Notes under the pieces: model-generated | What the model saw: only the letters and a program-made list of their open reading frames with translations | Told to the model about the DNA's origin: nothing | Database searches by the model: none | From: Alteromonadaceae bacterium | Lineage (GTDB): Bacteria; Pseudomonadota; Gammaproteobacteria; Enterobacterales; Alteromonadaceae | Direction of reading: 5' to 3' | NCBI GenBank assembly: GCA_014872785.1 | Contig: WKFJ01000027.1 | Location: 1-64,000 of the forward strand | DNA length: 64,000 bases | Part shown: positions 50,027 to 58,232 of the stretch, piece by piece | How positions within the stretch are numbered: the stretch's first letter is position 1 | How the letters are laid out: the number at the start of each line of letters is the position of its first letter | Made by a program: the position numbers and the translations under genes

Positions 50027-50499
50027 TAAGAATTGGTCACGGCTATGACGTGCATAAATTTGGCGGCGCAGGTCCTATCATCATCGGTGGTGTCGAGATT
50101 GAGTATGCACAAGGATTACTAGCACATTCAGATGGTGACGTATTATTACACGAGATATGCGACGCCATTTTAGGTGCCATGGCACTGGGTGATATTGGAC
50201 ATCACTTTCCAGACACAGATGCAAAATATGAAAATGCCGACAGTGTTGAGCTACTTAAAAATGTGTACGCGTTAGCAAAACAAAAGTCTTGGGTACTTGG
50301 CAACTTAGATAGCACCATCGTCGCTCAAGCTCCAAAAATGGCGCCTCATATCGCGCAAATGCGACAAAACATCGCTGAAGCTTTAGAGGTGAGCGTTGAC
50401 CAAATCAACGTTAAAGCCACGACAACAGAAAAATTGGGATTCACCGGACGCAAAGAAGGCATTGGCTGTCATGCTGTCGTCTTGCTAACCAAAGCTTAG
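50023..50499 (+). CDS. ispF: 2-C-methyl-D-erythritol 2,4-cyclodiphosphate synthase
   Basis: IspF cyclises CDP-ME-2-phosphate, releasing CMP. The 158-residue protein starts [14 protein letters not shown], with zinc ligands D9 and H11, then [19 protein letters not shown] and the end motif [17 protein letters not shown]. Length and motifs match the family. It overlaps ispD by 4 bases and precedes truD by 15. Confidence 0.98.
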   Translation: MIRIGHGYDVHKFGGAGPIIIGGVEIEYAQGLLAHSDGDVLLHEICDAILGAMALGDIGHHFPDTDAKYENADSVELLKNVYALAKQKSWVLGNLDSTIVAQAPKMAPHIAQMRQNIAEALEVSVDQINVKATTTEKLGFTGRKEGIGCHAVVLLTKA

Positions 50500-50514
50500 G
50501 ATCGAATCAAGCCA

Positions 50515-51564
50515 TTGGAAAACCTTCACACTCTTGATTGGGCATATCTGCATGGTGTGCCTAATTCCAGCGCTACATTAAAAGCACACACGGATAATTT
50601 TCAGGTTGCCGAAACACTGTCTTTTACCCCTACAGGAGAAGGCGAACATACCTATTTGTTTATCGAAAAAGTGGGATTAAACACCGGTTATGTCGCCCAA
50701 TGTTTAGCTAAACACTTCGGTATCAGCGAGGTAAAAGTTGGCTTTGCTGGACGCAAAGACAAGCACGCACGAACACAGCAATGGTTTTCTGTGCAATCGA
50801 AAAACATCTCGCAAACGCAGATTGAGCAATTTCAACTGGAGGGAACGTCGGTACTCGATGTCACAAGACATGCTAAAAAGCTGCAAACTGGCGCTATTAA
50901 ATCTAACCAGTTTGAAATATTACTCACGGATTTAAGTCCCGACTCAGAATTGGAGTCCAGGCTACAACAAGTAGCAACAAGTGGCGTCCCTAATTATTTT
51001 GGCCAGCAACGCTTTGGCATGATTTACGACGACAACACGTTCAGCAATCTAAAATTAGCAGAAAGGCTTATCGCTGGTGAAACTATCAAGAAACGAGAAA
51101 AACGCTCGCTCGCGATATCGGCATTGCGTTCTTGGTTGTTTAACCAGTTTGTATCAAAACGCATTTCCACACCTAACTTTCTCCATCCGCAACAGGGTGA
51201 CGTGTTTAATCTTGCGGGAAGTAATAGCTTTTTTGTCGCCGACGATATTGATGCAAGCATTGTTGAAAGAGTGAAAAAAAGAGATATTACCCTAGCCGCA
51301 CCACTGTGGGGCTTGGGAGATTTAAAAAGTAAGCACTTACCACTAGAATTTGAAAAAGAAGTCGTATCGAGATATCCAGAAATCGCAAAGACTCTGGAAT
51401 CACTTGGACTAAAACAAGAACGCAGAGCACTATTTCTGTTTCCCCAAGACTTCGAATACGAGATAAACAATAATGCATTATTATTGCGATTTAGCCTGCC
51501 AAAAGGTTGTTTTGCAACGTCAGTCATAAGAGAATTAGTGGCATTGAATGCCCTGCCCCATTAG
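50515..51564 (+). CDS. truD: tRNA pseudouridine-13 synthase TruD
   Basis: TruD makes pseudouridine 13 in tRNA-Glu. The 349 residues match E. coli (349). The catalytic motif GFAGRKDKHARTQQW puts the nucleophile at D82 (E. coli D80); GVPNYFGQQRFG and the N-terminal DNFQVAE are also typical. The start is a TTG with AGGA about 10 bases upstream; no ATG fits before the conserved region. Downstream surE starts 25 bases later. Confidence 0.96.
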   Translation: MENLHTLDWAYLHGVPNSSATLKAHTDNFQVAETLSFTPTGEGEHTYLFIEKVGLNTGYVAQCLAKHFGISEVKVGFAGRKDKHARTQQWFSVQSKNISQTQIEQFQLEGTSVLDVTRHAKKLQTGAIKSNQFEILLTDLSPDSELESRLQQVATSGVPNYFGQQRFGMIYDDNTFSNLKLAERLIAGETIKKREKRSLAISALRSWLFNQFVSKRISTPNFLHPQQGDVFNLAGSNSFFVADDIDASIVERVKKRDITLAAPLWGLGDLKSKHLPLEFEKEVVSRYPEIAKTLESLGLKQERRALFLFPQDFEYEINNNALLLRFSLPKGCFATSVIRELVALNALPH

Positions 51565-51589
51565 CGGCGAATTAACCGAGGAAAGTAGT

Positions 51590-52336
51590 TTGAAAATCCT
51601 GATCTCCAACGATGACAGTGTTTTCGCGAAAGGACTTAAAGTGCTGCATCAAACTGTGTCACAAGAGCACGATTGCATCGTAGTAGCACCAGATCGCAAT
51701 TGCAGCGGCGCCAGTAATGCCTTGTCGCTTATGAACCCATTGCGAATAAGCAAAATGGACAACGGGTTCTATTCGGTCAATGGGACACCATCAGACTGTG
51801 TACATTTAGCACTAAACTGTTTTATGGAAGAAGAACCACAGTTGGTAATATCGGGGATCAATCACGGGCCTAACCTAGGTGACGACGTTATTTACTCAGG
51901 TACTGTTGCAGCGGCAACTGAAGGTCGTTACATGGGCTTTCCCGCGATTGCCGTGTCGCTTGCAAACAAACACGGCGAGCACTTCGACACCGCCGCCAAA
52001 GTGGTATTGGAAGTCGTAAATCACCTAATTGAACACCCTTTACCAGCCGATCAGATACTGAATATTAATGTGCCAGATATTCCGTATGAGCATCTCAGAG
52101 GCATTCAAGTTACCCGACAAGGGAGACGCCACAAATCAGAGTCAATGGTAAAATCGGAAGATGCCTTTGGTAGGGAAATCTATTGGTATGGCAAAGTAGG
52201 CACTGAGCAGGATGCCGGGGAAGGCACAGACTTTTATGCCGTTGCCAATAACTATTGCTCGGTTACGCCTTTGAGCGTTGATATGACGGCTTACCAAAGC
52301 CTAGACACAATGAAAAATTGGATAGAAAAACTATAA
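51590..52336 (+). CDS. surE: 5'/3'-nucleotidase SurE
   Basis: SurE is a metal-dependent nucleotidase linked to stationary-phase survival. The start is a TTG (51590) with GAGGAAAG five bases upstream, giving MKILISNDDS and 248 residues; an in-frame ATG at 51548 lies inside truD and adds residues the family lacks. Metal ligands D8 and D9, CSGASNALS and GINHGPNLGDDVIYSGTV are present. It precedes pcm, the conserved pairing. Confidence 0.96.
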   Translation: MKILISNDDSVFAKGLKVLHQTVSQEHDCIVVAPDRNCSGASNALSLMNPLRISKMDNGFYSVNGTPSDCVHLALNCFMEEEPQLVISGINHGPNLGDDVIYSGTVAAATEGRYMGFPAIAVSLANKHGEHFDTAAKVVLEVVNHLIEHPLPADQILNINVPDIPYEHLRGIQVTRQGRRHKSESMVKSEDAFGREIYWYGKVGTEQDAGEGTDFYAVANNYCSVTPLSVDMTAYQSLDTMKNWIEKL

Positions 52337-52338
52337 AT

Positions 52339-52977
52339 ATGTTATCAGTCTCACGACGAGGCGAGTCACTCGCTCAACAGCTACACAACGAAGGTATCAG
52401 CAATACAGATGTGCTCAAAGCAATTGCGAGCACGCCTAGAGAAATGTTTCTGCCTGAAGCACTCCAGCACAAAGCGTATCAGAATACCGCATTACCCATA
52501 GGCTTGGGGCAGACTATTTCGCAACCTTACATAGTTGCAAGAATGACGGAACTGCTTTTAGAAATTATCCCAAGCAATGCGAAAATTTTAGAGATCGGCA
52601 CGGGCTCGGGTTACCAAACCGCTATTTTAGCGCAACTTTTTAGTGAAATATTTTCGGTTGAACGCATCAAGAGTCTACAGTTCCAAGCTAAAAGACGTTT
52701 ACAGAAGTTAGATTTACACAACGTAAAAATGAAGCACGGAGATGGTTGGGAAGGCTGGACCAGTAAAGGCCCGTATGACGCTATTATTGTTACTGCAGCG
52801 GCGAAGCACTTACCAAAAATGTTACTTACTCAACTCAGCGAGCAAGGTACACTAGTTATTCCGATTGGCACCGAAGCGCAAAAATTACAGATGTTTACTC
52901 GTTCAGAGGAAGGATTTAACGAGAAAACCATCGAACAAGTAAGATTCGTTCCATTGGTCCCCGGAGATTTACAGTGA
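52339..52977 (+). CDS. pcm: Protein-L-isoaspartate O-methyltransferase
   Basis: Pcm repairs isoaspartyl residues in aged proteins using S-adenosylmethionine. The ATG at 52339 lies two bases after the surE stop and gives 212 residues (E. coli 208); it lacks a clear ribosome site, and a TTG at 52318 within surE is an alternative. GQTISQPYIVARM, the SAM loop EIGTGSGYQTAIL and the closing RFVPLVP are typical. It overlaps yqaA by 4 bases. Confidence 0.96.
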   Translation: MLSVSRRGESLAQQLHNEGISNTDVLKAIASTPREMFLPEALQHKAYQNTALPIGLGQTISQPYIVARMTELLLEIIPSNAKILEIGTGSGYQTAILAQLFSEIFSVERIKSLQFQAKRRLQKLDLHNVKMKHGDGWEGWTSKGPYDAIIVTAAAKHLPKMLLTQLSEQGTLVIPIGTEAQKLQMFTRSEEGFNEKTIEQVRFVPLVPGDLQ

Positions 52978-53555
52978 AGCTATTTCAATATTGCTATGAC
53001 CTTGGCATGAAGTGGGCTAAACACGATAAGGCTCCTTGGTACTTATCGACTATGAGCTTTGCAGAATCGGTGTTTTTCCCGGTTCCACCAGACGTGATGC
53101 TAGCGCCTATGGCTTTGGCAAAACCAGAAAGAGCCTGGTTCTACGCCGCGATAACGACACTGGGTTCAGTCCTTGGCGGTATGTTAGGGTTTCTACTAGG
53201 CTGGTTTGCTTTCGACGGTTATATACAACCGCTTATTATCGAGTTGGGTTATGAAAGTAAGTTGGATATGGCAATCCAATGGTTTCAGGACTACGGCATC
53301 TGGGTCATCTTCTTAGCGGGTTTTACTCCGATACCCTACAAGATATTCACTATCACCGCAGGTATGCTGCACATGGCGTTTATCCCCTTTGTCATTACCT
53401 CTTTGGTTGGTCGCTCTGCGAGGTTCTTTTTAGTGGCCGGATTGATGAAATGGGGAGGCGCACCATTTGAAGAAAAGCTGCGGAAACATATTGATACCGT
53501 TGGATGGATTGTCATCGCCCTCGCGACCACCCTATATTTTACCCTAAAACACTAA
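52974..53555 (+). CDS. yqaA: YqaA-type DedA/VTT-domain membrane protein
   Basis: A 193-residue inner-membrane protein with four to five hydrophobic segments, starting at a GTG that overlaps the pcm stop. SFAESVFFPVPPDVMLAPMALAKP and FTPIPYKIFTITAGML are features of the SNARE-associated/VTT (DedA-like) family, some of which are lipid-flippase related. It lies between pcm and nlpD, an insertion relative to E. coli but one I recall from Alteromonadales. Role not established. Confidence 0.88.
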   Translation: MKLFQYCYDLGMKWAKHDKAPWYLSTMSFAESVFFPVPPDVMLAPMALAKPERAWFYAAITTLGSVLGGMLGFLLGWFAFDGYIQPLIIELGYESKLDMAIQWFQDYGIWVIFLAGFTPIPYKIFTITAGMLHMAFIPFVITSLVGRSARFFLVAGLMKWGGAPFEEKLRKHIDTVGWIVIALATTLYFTLKH

Positions 53556-53568
53556 TTCGGGATTAATA

Positions 53569-54369
53569 ATGACACGAACTTACACCACCATTATTTTGTG
53601 TCTTTTATTTACCGTTGGATGTTCCTCAAACACAGGCCCCGCGCCGGTCACAAAACTAAATACACACAAAGATTATTCGGAGATAAAAAGAGGCTCGCTT
53701 AAAGCAAAAAAATATATCGTCAAAAAAGGTGACACTTTGTACTCAATTTCTTGGGAATCAGGTTTAGATTTTCGAGAATTAGCAACCATAAATAATATCG
53801 CAGAGCCTTATCAAATCTACCCTGGACAGGAGTTGGCTTTACAAGCGTCAAAAACTCGGCGCGACAAAAAGTTAAGCACTTCTTCAACAACACGGACAAA
53901 AAAGCAGGCAAATCAAACAGTTGACCCTCCAAAAAAGCAGGCGTATGGTGGTCTTAACACGACGCAGAAAGCAGCTTCCACGGGCTTTCCCAAGGCGGTG
54001 AGAAAATGGCAGTGGCCAACAACAGGCAAAGTCGCTTCTCCGTTCTCTGCTAGTGAAGTAAGGAATAAAGGAATTACCATCAGCAATAAACGTGGCAGTG
54101 CAGTAGTCGCCGCAGCAGATGGCAAAGTTGTGTATATGGGAAGAGCTTTACGCGGTTACGGAAACTTGATAATTGTCAAACACACCGAAACCTACCTAAG
54201 CGCATACGCTCATACACAGAATATTAAAGTTAAGGAACAACAATGGGTTAAGGCGGGACAGCAAATAGCCCAAATGGGGAGCAACGACTCCGGAGATGTC
54301 TTACTGCACTTCGAGATAAGGTACAGAGGAAAATCCGTAGACCCACTGCGTTACTTACCCAAAAGATAA
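53569..54369 (+). CDS. nlpD: LysM-LytM lipoprotein NlpD
   Basis: NlpD is an outer-membrane lipoprotein that activates the amidase AmiC at the septum. The 266-residue protein has a lipobox ending VGC (C18), a LysM peptidoglycan-binding domain (about 44-90; KYIVKKGDTLYSISW), a basic linker and a C-terminal LytM domain. The LytM zinc site is degenerate (first motif reads NKGITIS instead of HxGxD), as in E. coli NlpD, so it is an activator rather than an enzyme. Its 3' end and spacer likely hold the rpoS leader. Confidence 0.95.
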   Translation: MTRTYTTIILCLLFTVGCSSNTGPAPVTKLNTHKDYSEIKRGSLKAKKYIVKKGDTLYSISWESGLDFRELATINNIAEPYQIYPGQELALQASKTRRDKKLSTSSTTRTKKQANQTVDPPKKQAYGGLNTTQKAASTGFPKAVRKWQWPTTGKVASPFSASEVRNKGITISNKRGSAVVAAADGKVVYMGRALRGYGNLIIVKHTETYLSAYAHTQNIKVKEQQWVKAGQQIAQMGSNDSGDVLLHFEIRYRGKSVDPLRYLPKR

Positions 54370-54395
54370 TAATAACAATAAATAATAACAATAAT
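54368..54395 (+). promoter_or_regulatory. Duplicated (AAN) tract in the rpoS leader
   Basis: A perfect 13-bp tandem repeat, AATAATAACAATA (54368-54380 and 54381-54393), starts at the nlpD stop and lies 50-77 bases before the rpoS ATG. Read as RNA triplets it is (AAN)4, one A, then (AAN)5 ending at 54395. A-R-N / AAN repeats are the known distal-face binding motif of Hfq, and the E. coli rpoS leader uses an (AAN)4 element. The Hfq role is inference. Confidence 0.6.
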
Positions 54396-54444
54396 GAATG
54401 GCGTGGGATAGGTATAACAAGTAATCCATGTAGGAGATTCACTC

Positions 54445-55428
54445 ATGGCAAAAAACGATACCTCAGTCATTGAATTTGTTGCCTCGGAAACCCTTGACGA
54501 TGCTGCAGTCGAGGATATGGAAGCCGAGGAAATAGATCAAAGTGATGCGTTGGAAGAAATTCTGGCAAGTCAGGAGGAAGTACACAAAAACCTTGATGCA
54601 ACGCAATTGTACCTAGGTGAAATCGGGTATTCCCCGTTACTATCAGCAGAAGAAGAAGTTTACTTTGCAAGATGTGCACTTAAAGGCTGTGAAGCCTCAA
54701 GGAAACGTATGATAGTAAGCAACTTACGCTTGGTAGTAAAAATTGCACGACGATACAACAACCGAGGCCTTGCCCTTTTAGATCTTATCGAAGAAGGTAA
54801 TCTAGGTCTTATCAGAGCGGTAGAGAAGTTTGACCCTGAACGCGGTTTTCGTTTTTCCACTTACGCTACGTGGTGGATTCGACAAACTATCGAACGGGCG
54901 ATAATGAACCAAACCCGCACCATCCGTTTGCCAATCCATGTAGTTAAAGAGTTAAACGTATATCTACGCGCTGCTCGCGAATTGGCACAAAAGCTTGATC
55001 ACGAACCTACTGCTGAAGAGATAGCAGAAGCGCTCGACAAGCCAGTTAAAGACGTTGCTAAAATGCTGCGTTTAAACGAAAGAATCACTTCGGTGGACAC
55101 CCCTATAGGTAGCGAGAACGATAAAGCCCTGCTTGACGTCATCGCAGATGAAAAGGGACACGGTCCGGAAGATGAGTTACAGGATAATGATATCAAGTGC
55201 AATATTGTAGAATGGCTCGGAGAGCTTAATCCCAAGCAACGCGAGGTTCTCGCTCGCCGCTTTGGACTGCTAGGCTACGAACCCTCTACACTAGAAGATG
55301 TAGGTGCTGAGATTGGTTTAACGCGTGAACGCGTAAGACAAATCCAAGTTGAAGCCTTGAGAAGACTTAGAGAAATCTTGTCGCAACAGGGTTTGAATTT
55401 AGAAGCACTGTTCAATAAATTGCAATAA
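54445..55428 (+). CDS. rpoS: Stationary-phase sigma factor RpoS
   Basis: RpoS (sigma-38) directs RNA polymerase to general-stress and stationary-phase promoters. The 327-residue protein (E. coli 330) has region 1.2 ([20 protein letters not shown]), region 2 ([36 protein letters not shown]), region 3 and region 4 with the helix-turn-helix [23 protein letters not shown]. The start has AGGAG eight bases upstream. It directly follows nlpD, as across gammaproteobacteria, and ends in a strong terminator. Confidence 0.98.
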   Translation: MAKNDTSVIEFVASETLDDAAVEDMEAEEIDQSDALEEILASQEEVHKNLDATQLYLGEIGYSPLLSAEEEVYFARCALKGCEASRKRMIVSNLRLVVKIARRYNNRGLALLDLIEEGNLGLIRAVEKFDPERGFRFSTYATWWIRQTIERAIMNQTRTIRLPIHVVKELNVYLRAARELAQKLDHEPTAEEIAEALDKPVKDVAKMLRLNERITSVDTPIGSENDKALLDVIADEKGHGPEDELQDNDIKCNIVEWLGELNPKQREVLARRFGLLGYEPSTLEDVGAEIGLTRERVRQIQVEALRRLREILSQQGLNLEALFNKLQ

Positions 55429-55450
55429 TCATCAATTGTTTTTGATATCG

Positions 55451-55480
55451 AAAAAAGCCTCTTTAAGAGGCTTTTTTATT
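55451..55480 (+). terminator. rpoS terminator
   Basis: AAAAAAGCCTCTT (55451-55463) pairs with AAGAGGCTTTTTT (55465-55477); the effective loop is TTTAA, with a T-run after. It lies 23 bases past the rpoS stop. Confidence 0.9.
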
Positions 55481-55563
55481 TTCTATTCGCTACCTACTTA
55501 TTTGTTGCCAAATCGCTCCCTATTTTCTGAGCCTTTGTAAGATAAGCTGTCTAATCTGACATG

Positions 55564-55601
55564 TGAACCGAATGGTTCAACGAATGTAAAGTCATGTAAA
55601 G
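55564..55601. promoter_or_regulatory. Operator-like repeats before the small secreted protein
   Basis: An inverted repeat TGAACC-GAAT-GGTTCA (55564-55579) is followed by two copies of ATGTAAAG (55584-55591, 55594-55601) spaced exactly 10 bases, with a weaker third copy (AAGTAAAA) after. Spacing of one helical turn suggests a protein binding side by side on DNA. No gene lies within 55,481-55,681. Confidence 0.45.
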
Positions 55602-55681
55602 AAAGTAAAAACTCAATAAAGCTGTCAACCAAAGTGCTACTCAACCATTTTAATAGGCAAGACTATTTTATGGAGAGACTT

Positions 55682-56026
55682 ATGCGTCTATTACCCCCCG
55701 CACTAATTTTTACATTACTAGCCTTATCCTTCTCAGTATTTGCCGGCAGGCATACCACGACGGTTGTCATTCAAACACTCCCCAAAAACCACCAAGTGGT
55801 CAAAGTGGCAAATAAAACCTATTTGCTACACAAAGGGGTCTATTACACAAAAACCAAACGTGGATACAAGGTAGTCAAGGCACCTGTTCACGCAACCATC
55901 GCGCAACTTCCTTATGGCTATACAACTAAACTGATAAGAGGCCAGTTATATTACGTACACAATGGAACCTATTATCGATATAAACCAAAAACTAAGCGCT
56001 ACCAAATAGTCGTTTTAGCCGGCTAG
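55682..56026 (+). CDS. Small secreted basic protein with two tandem Tyr-rich repeats
   Basis: The start is the ATG at 55682 (MRLLPPALIF) with GGAGAG five to six bases upstream; earlier in-frame ATGs at 55670 and 55634 are less supported. The 114-residue product has a signal peptide ending VFAG. The mature part is basic and holds two similar units of about 30 residues: VVKVANKTYLLHKGVYYTK and KLIRGQLYYVHNGTYYRYK, each ending in a Y-x-V/I-V strand. This resembles DUF6515-type Tyr/Gly-repeat proteins; no function is known. It follows rpoS but has its own upstream region. Confidence 0.75.
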   Translation: MRLLPPALIFTLLALSFSVFAGRHTTTVVIQTLPKNHQVVKVANKTYLLHKGVYYTKTKRGYKVVKAPVHATIAQLPYGYTTKLIRGQLYYVHNGTYYRYKPKTKRYQIVVLAG

Positions 56027-56076
56027 GAAGTTCTCGACGACAAGTTAAAGTTTGATCTGCGCAAGGTATCAAGCAA

Positions 56077-56526
56077 CTAAGGAGCTGCATAAACCTTGCG
56101 CATACTAAATGCATGCTCAGTGTCACCGTGTTCTCGCAAATGTGCTAATTTTTGTTTCGCTTCATCCAGAGTTGGCGTGTGTGACTTAGGCACCCACCAG
56201 AGTACGTAGGTAGGCTGTGTTGGCTTTTCAAACCACTGTTCACGACGCATCAAAAAAGAGGCATGATCGGTTTTAAACATGAATTGCTTTAAGCTCTGAA
56301 TGTCTTGCCAAACAGACATATTCACAATTATATTGGGGTCGTCAAAGGCGCTAATCTCTGTGGCATTGCCAGTATCGTCTTTGAGTCTCCAAACAAATCC
56401 CGGCGATGATTCTGCAATTCCATTAATACGATCTAAGTTATCAACAAATTCTTTGAGCTTTGGGGATTCCAGTGGAGCGAGCGTTTTGGCTATGTTTAAT
56501 TGCGCCAAATAATAATCCTGAGACAT
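56077..56526 (-). CDS. DUF3291-type protein
   Basis: A 149-residue cytoplasmic protein that looks like a dimeric alpha-beta barrel of the antibiotic-biosynthesis-monooxygenase type. It starts YYLAQLNIAKT, then FVDNLDRINGIAESSPGFVWRL, VNMSVWQDIQSLKQF and YVLWWVPKSHTPTLDEA. I recognise the pattern as DUF3291; enzymatic activity is not shown. The start has AAGGAG nine bases upstream. It is downstream of the GNAT gene by 91 bases on the same strand. Confidence 0.8.
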   Translation of the reverse strand: MSQDYYLAQLNIAKTLAPLESPKLKEFVDNLDRINGIAESSPGFVWRLKDDTGNATEISAFDDPNIIVNMSVWQDIQSLKQFMFKTDHASFLMRREQWFEKPTQPTYVLWWVPKSHTPTLDEAKQKLAHLREHGDTEHAFSMRKVYAAP

Positions 56527-56617
56527 CGTTTTAACTCCTTGATAATTGAAAAGCTGAGGGAGGCTGTTATCTCAATAGTGACTTGTTTATCCAACATCAA
56601 TACAAAGGTATCTGCTG

Positions 56618-57097
56618 TTAGGTAACAATATGTGACATCAAAGGCAGTAAGCGTCCAGGAATGCTTTCTGAGGGATGCATAGAAAGAACATCCGCCCCCA
56701 TTTTTTCATAAAACGGCTGAGCATAGGGGTCACTTTGAATAAGTAGCGTTGAGTAATGTTCCGCTTTAACCTGCTTTAAAACGTGTTCATACAAATTTTT
56801 ACCGATCGACTGCCCCATACTCTCGGGCAATACAAACAATGCCTCTAACTCACAGGTGGTAGGGTCGCTACTAAGTTCTGATTGCCAGCAAATGCAGGCA
56901 AAGCCAACGATGGTGTTGGCAAGTTTTGCAGTCCAGTAGTTAAAGTGCTCATTTTTTATCTTATCCGTCGATACTTCAAGCTCTTGAGCACAAGCTTGCA
57001 TAAAACTATCTGAATAACCCCAGTGCTGTTTTGCAGTCATGGCAATATAAGTCAGCCTATCGGCATCATCGGGATGAGCAGCAAAGATACAGGTCAT
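56618..57097 (-). CDS. GNAT-family N-acetyltransferase
   Basis: A 159-residue acyl-CoA-dependent acetyltransferase. The core strand reads CELEALFVLPESMGQSIGKNLYEHV, matching the acetyl-CoA loop region (Q/RxxGxG/A, here QSIGKN), followed by PYAQPFYEKMGA. The ATG directly follows the racemase TGA, so the two are co-transcribed and probably coupled. Its substrate is unknown. Confidence 0.88.
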   Translation of the reverse strand: MTCIFAAHPDDADRLTYIAMTAKQHWGYSDSFMQACAQELEVSTDKIKNEHFNYWTAKLANTIVGFACICWQSELSSDPTTCELEALFVLPESMGQSIGKNLYEHVLKQVKAEHYSTLLIQSDPYAQPFYEKMGADVLSMHPSESIPGRLLPLMSHIVT

Positions 57098-57817
57098 TCA
57101 GTTAGCTTCCAGTGCAAAATCAACTGCCGCCCGCGCATGCAATTCTACCGTGTCATACACCGGAACCGAAACATCCTTAGGCTCTATCAACAGACCAATT
57201 TCCGTACAGCCGAGTATTACCGCCTCAGCCCCTTTCGCTACCAGTTCTTCTATTATGTCTATGTAAGCACTTTTAGAGCTTGCGTTGATGTTGCCCAAAC
57301 ACAGCTCTTCGTAGATGACCCTATGTACGACGTCTTGCTTTGCCTTATTAGGCACTAAGACGTCCAAGTGGAACCGGGTTTTGAGTCTGTCTTTGTAAAA
57401 CGCCTTTTGCATGGTAAATGCCGTGCCCAACAAAGCGACTTTTCGAACACCATCTTTTTGTAACTGTGCACCAGTTGCATCTGCTATATGTATCAGGGGT
57501 ATATCTACTGCTGCCGCAACGTCATCTGCGACAGCATGCATGGTATTGGTACAAATCAATAGGCACTCTGCTCCCGCGCAGGCTATTTGTTGAGCGGATT
57601 GGCTTAACATAGCTGCCATTGCTGGCCAATCTTCCGCCGCTTGCAACTGAGCAATTGGTGCGAAATCCACTGATACCATGGCGACTTTAGCTGAACTCAA
57701 GCCGCCCAATTGATCGGCGACGAGTTGATTAATTTGTGCGTAATAGTATTGACTGCTTTGCCAACTCATACCACCTAACAGGCCAATAGTTTTCATCCTG
57801 CTGTCACTATTCTTCAT
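57098..57817 (-). CDS. Aspartate/glutamate racemase-family protein
   Basis: A 239-residue cofactor-independent racemase with the two catalytic cysteines in CTNTMH and LGCTEIGLLI. The start may be the ATG at 57817 or, more like the family, the ATG at 57796 (MKTIGLLGGMSWQSS). The family interconverts L- and D-Asp or Glu; both cysteines are present, so it may be active. It is the third gene of a run mazG, GFA, racemase, GNAT with overlaps or no gaps. Confidence 0.9.
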   Translation of the reverse strand: MKNSDSRMKTIGLLGGMSWQSSQYYYAQINQLVADQLGGLSSAKVAMVSVDFAPIAQLQAAEDWPAMAAMLSQSAQQIACAGAECLLICTNTMHAVADDVAAAVDIPLIHIADATGAQLQKDGVRKVALLGTAFTMQKAFYKDRLKTRFHLDVLVPNKAKQDVVHRVIYEELCLGNINASSKSAYIDIIEELVAKGAEAVILGCTEIGLLIEPKDVSVPVYDTVELHARAAVDFALEAN

Positions 57818-58232
57818 CTGGAAAGCCCGGGCATTTCTTTTGGGTTAACCCATCGTCATACCAGTTGGCTCTGTCGTCCCAGAAGATATTCATTGAGATA
57901 AGATCATCTGGCGCATTATCCAACGAGCCAATAGGTACAAACATCCATTGTCGAGACTTGCTCAGAAAAGGTAAACCAGAGCCACACTTGCTGCAAAATG
58001 CATTGCTGAAATAGCGCTCTGAAGGACAATCGAATGTGCTCACACTATTTTCACCACATAACCATTGAACATCACTTGGCTTCACTTGCATGTTACTGGC
58101 ATGAGCCGTTCCGGTGATTTTGCGACACTGCTCACAGTGACAGAAGTAAGCGGCTTGAGATTTTCCATGAAAGCGATAACGCACTGCCCCACAATAACAA
58201 CCCCCTTCAAGTTCCAAGCTATCATTTGACAT
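57807..58232 (-). CDS. GFA-family zinc-binding protein
   Basis: A 141-residue protein of the glutathione-dependent formaldehyde-activating (Gfa/CENP-V) fold. Zinc cysteines are visible as GGCYCGAVRY, CHCEQCRK and FCSKCGSG. Most family members have unknown activity. Its start overlaps the end of mazG by 11 bases, and it overlaps the longer form of the racemase gene by 11 bases. Confidence 0.9.
   Translation of the reverse strand: MSNDSLELEGGCYCGAVRYRFHGKSQAAYFCHCEQCRKITGTAHASNMQVKPSDVQWLCGENSVSTFDCPSERYFSNAFCSKCGSGLPFLSKSRQWMFVPIGSLDNAPDDLISMNIFWDDRANWYDDGLTQKKCPGFPDEE

Noticed and set aside
51024..51527. A 167-codon minus-strand open frame opposite truD
   Set aside because: Antisense shadow of a well-conserved gene with no start signal or known family.
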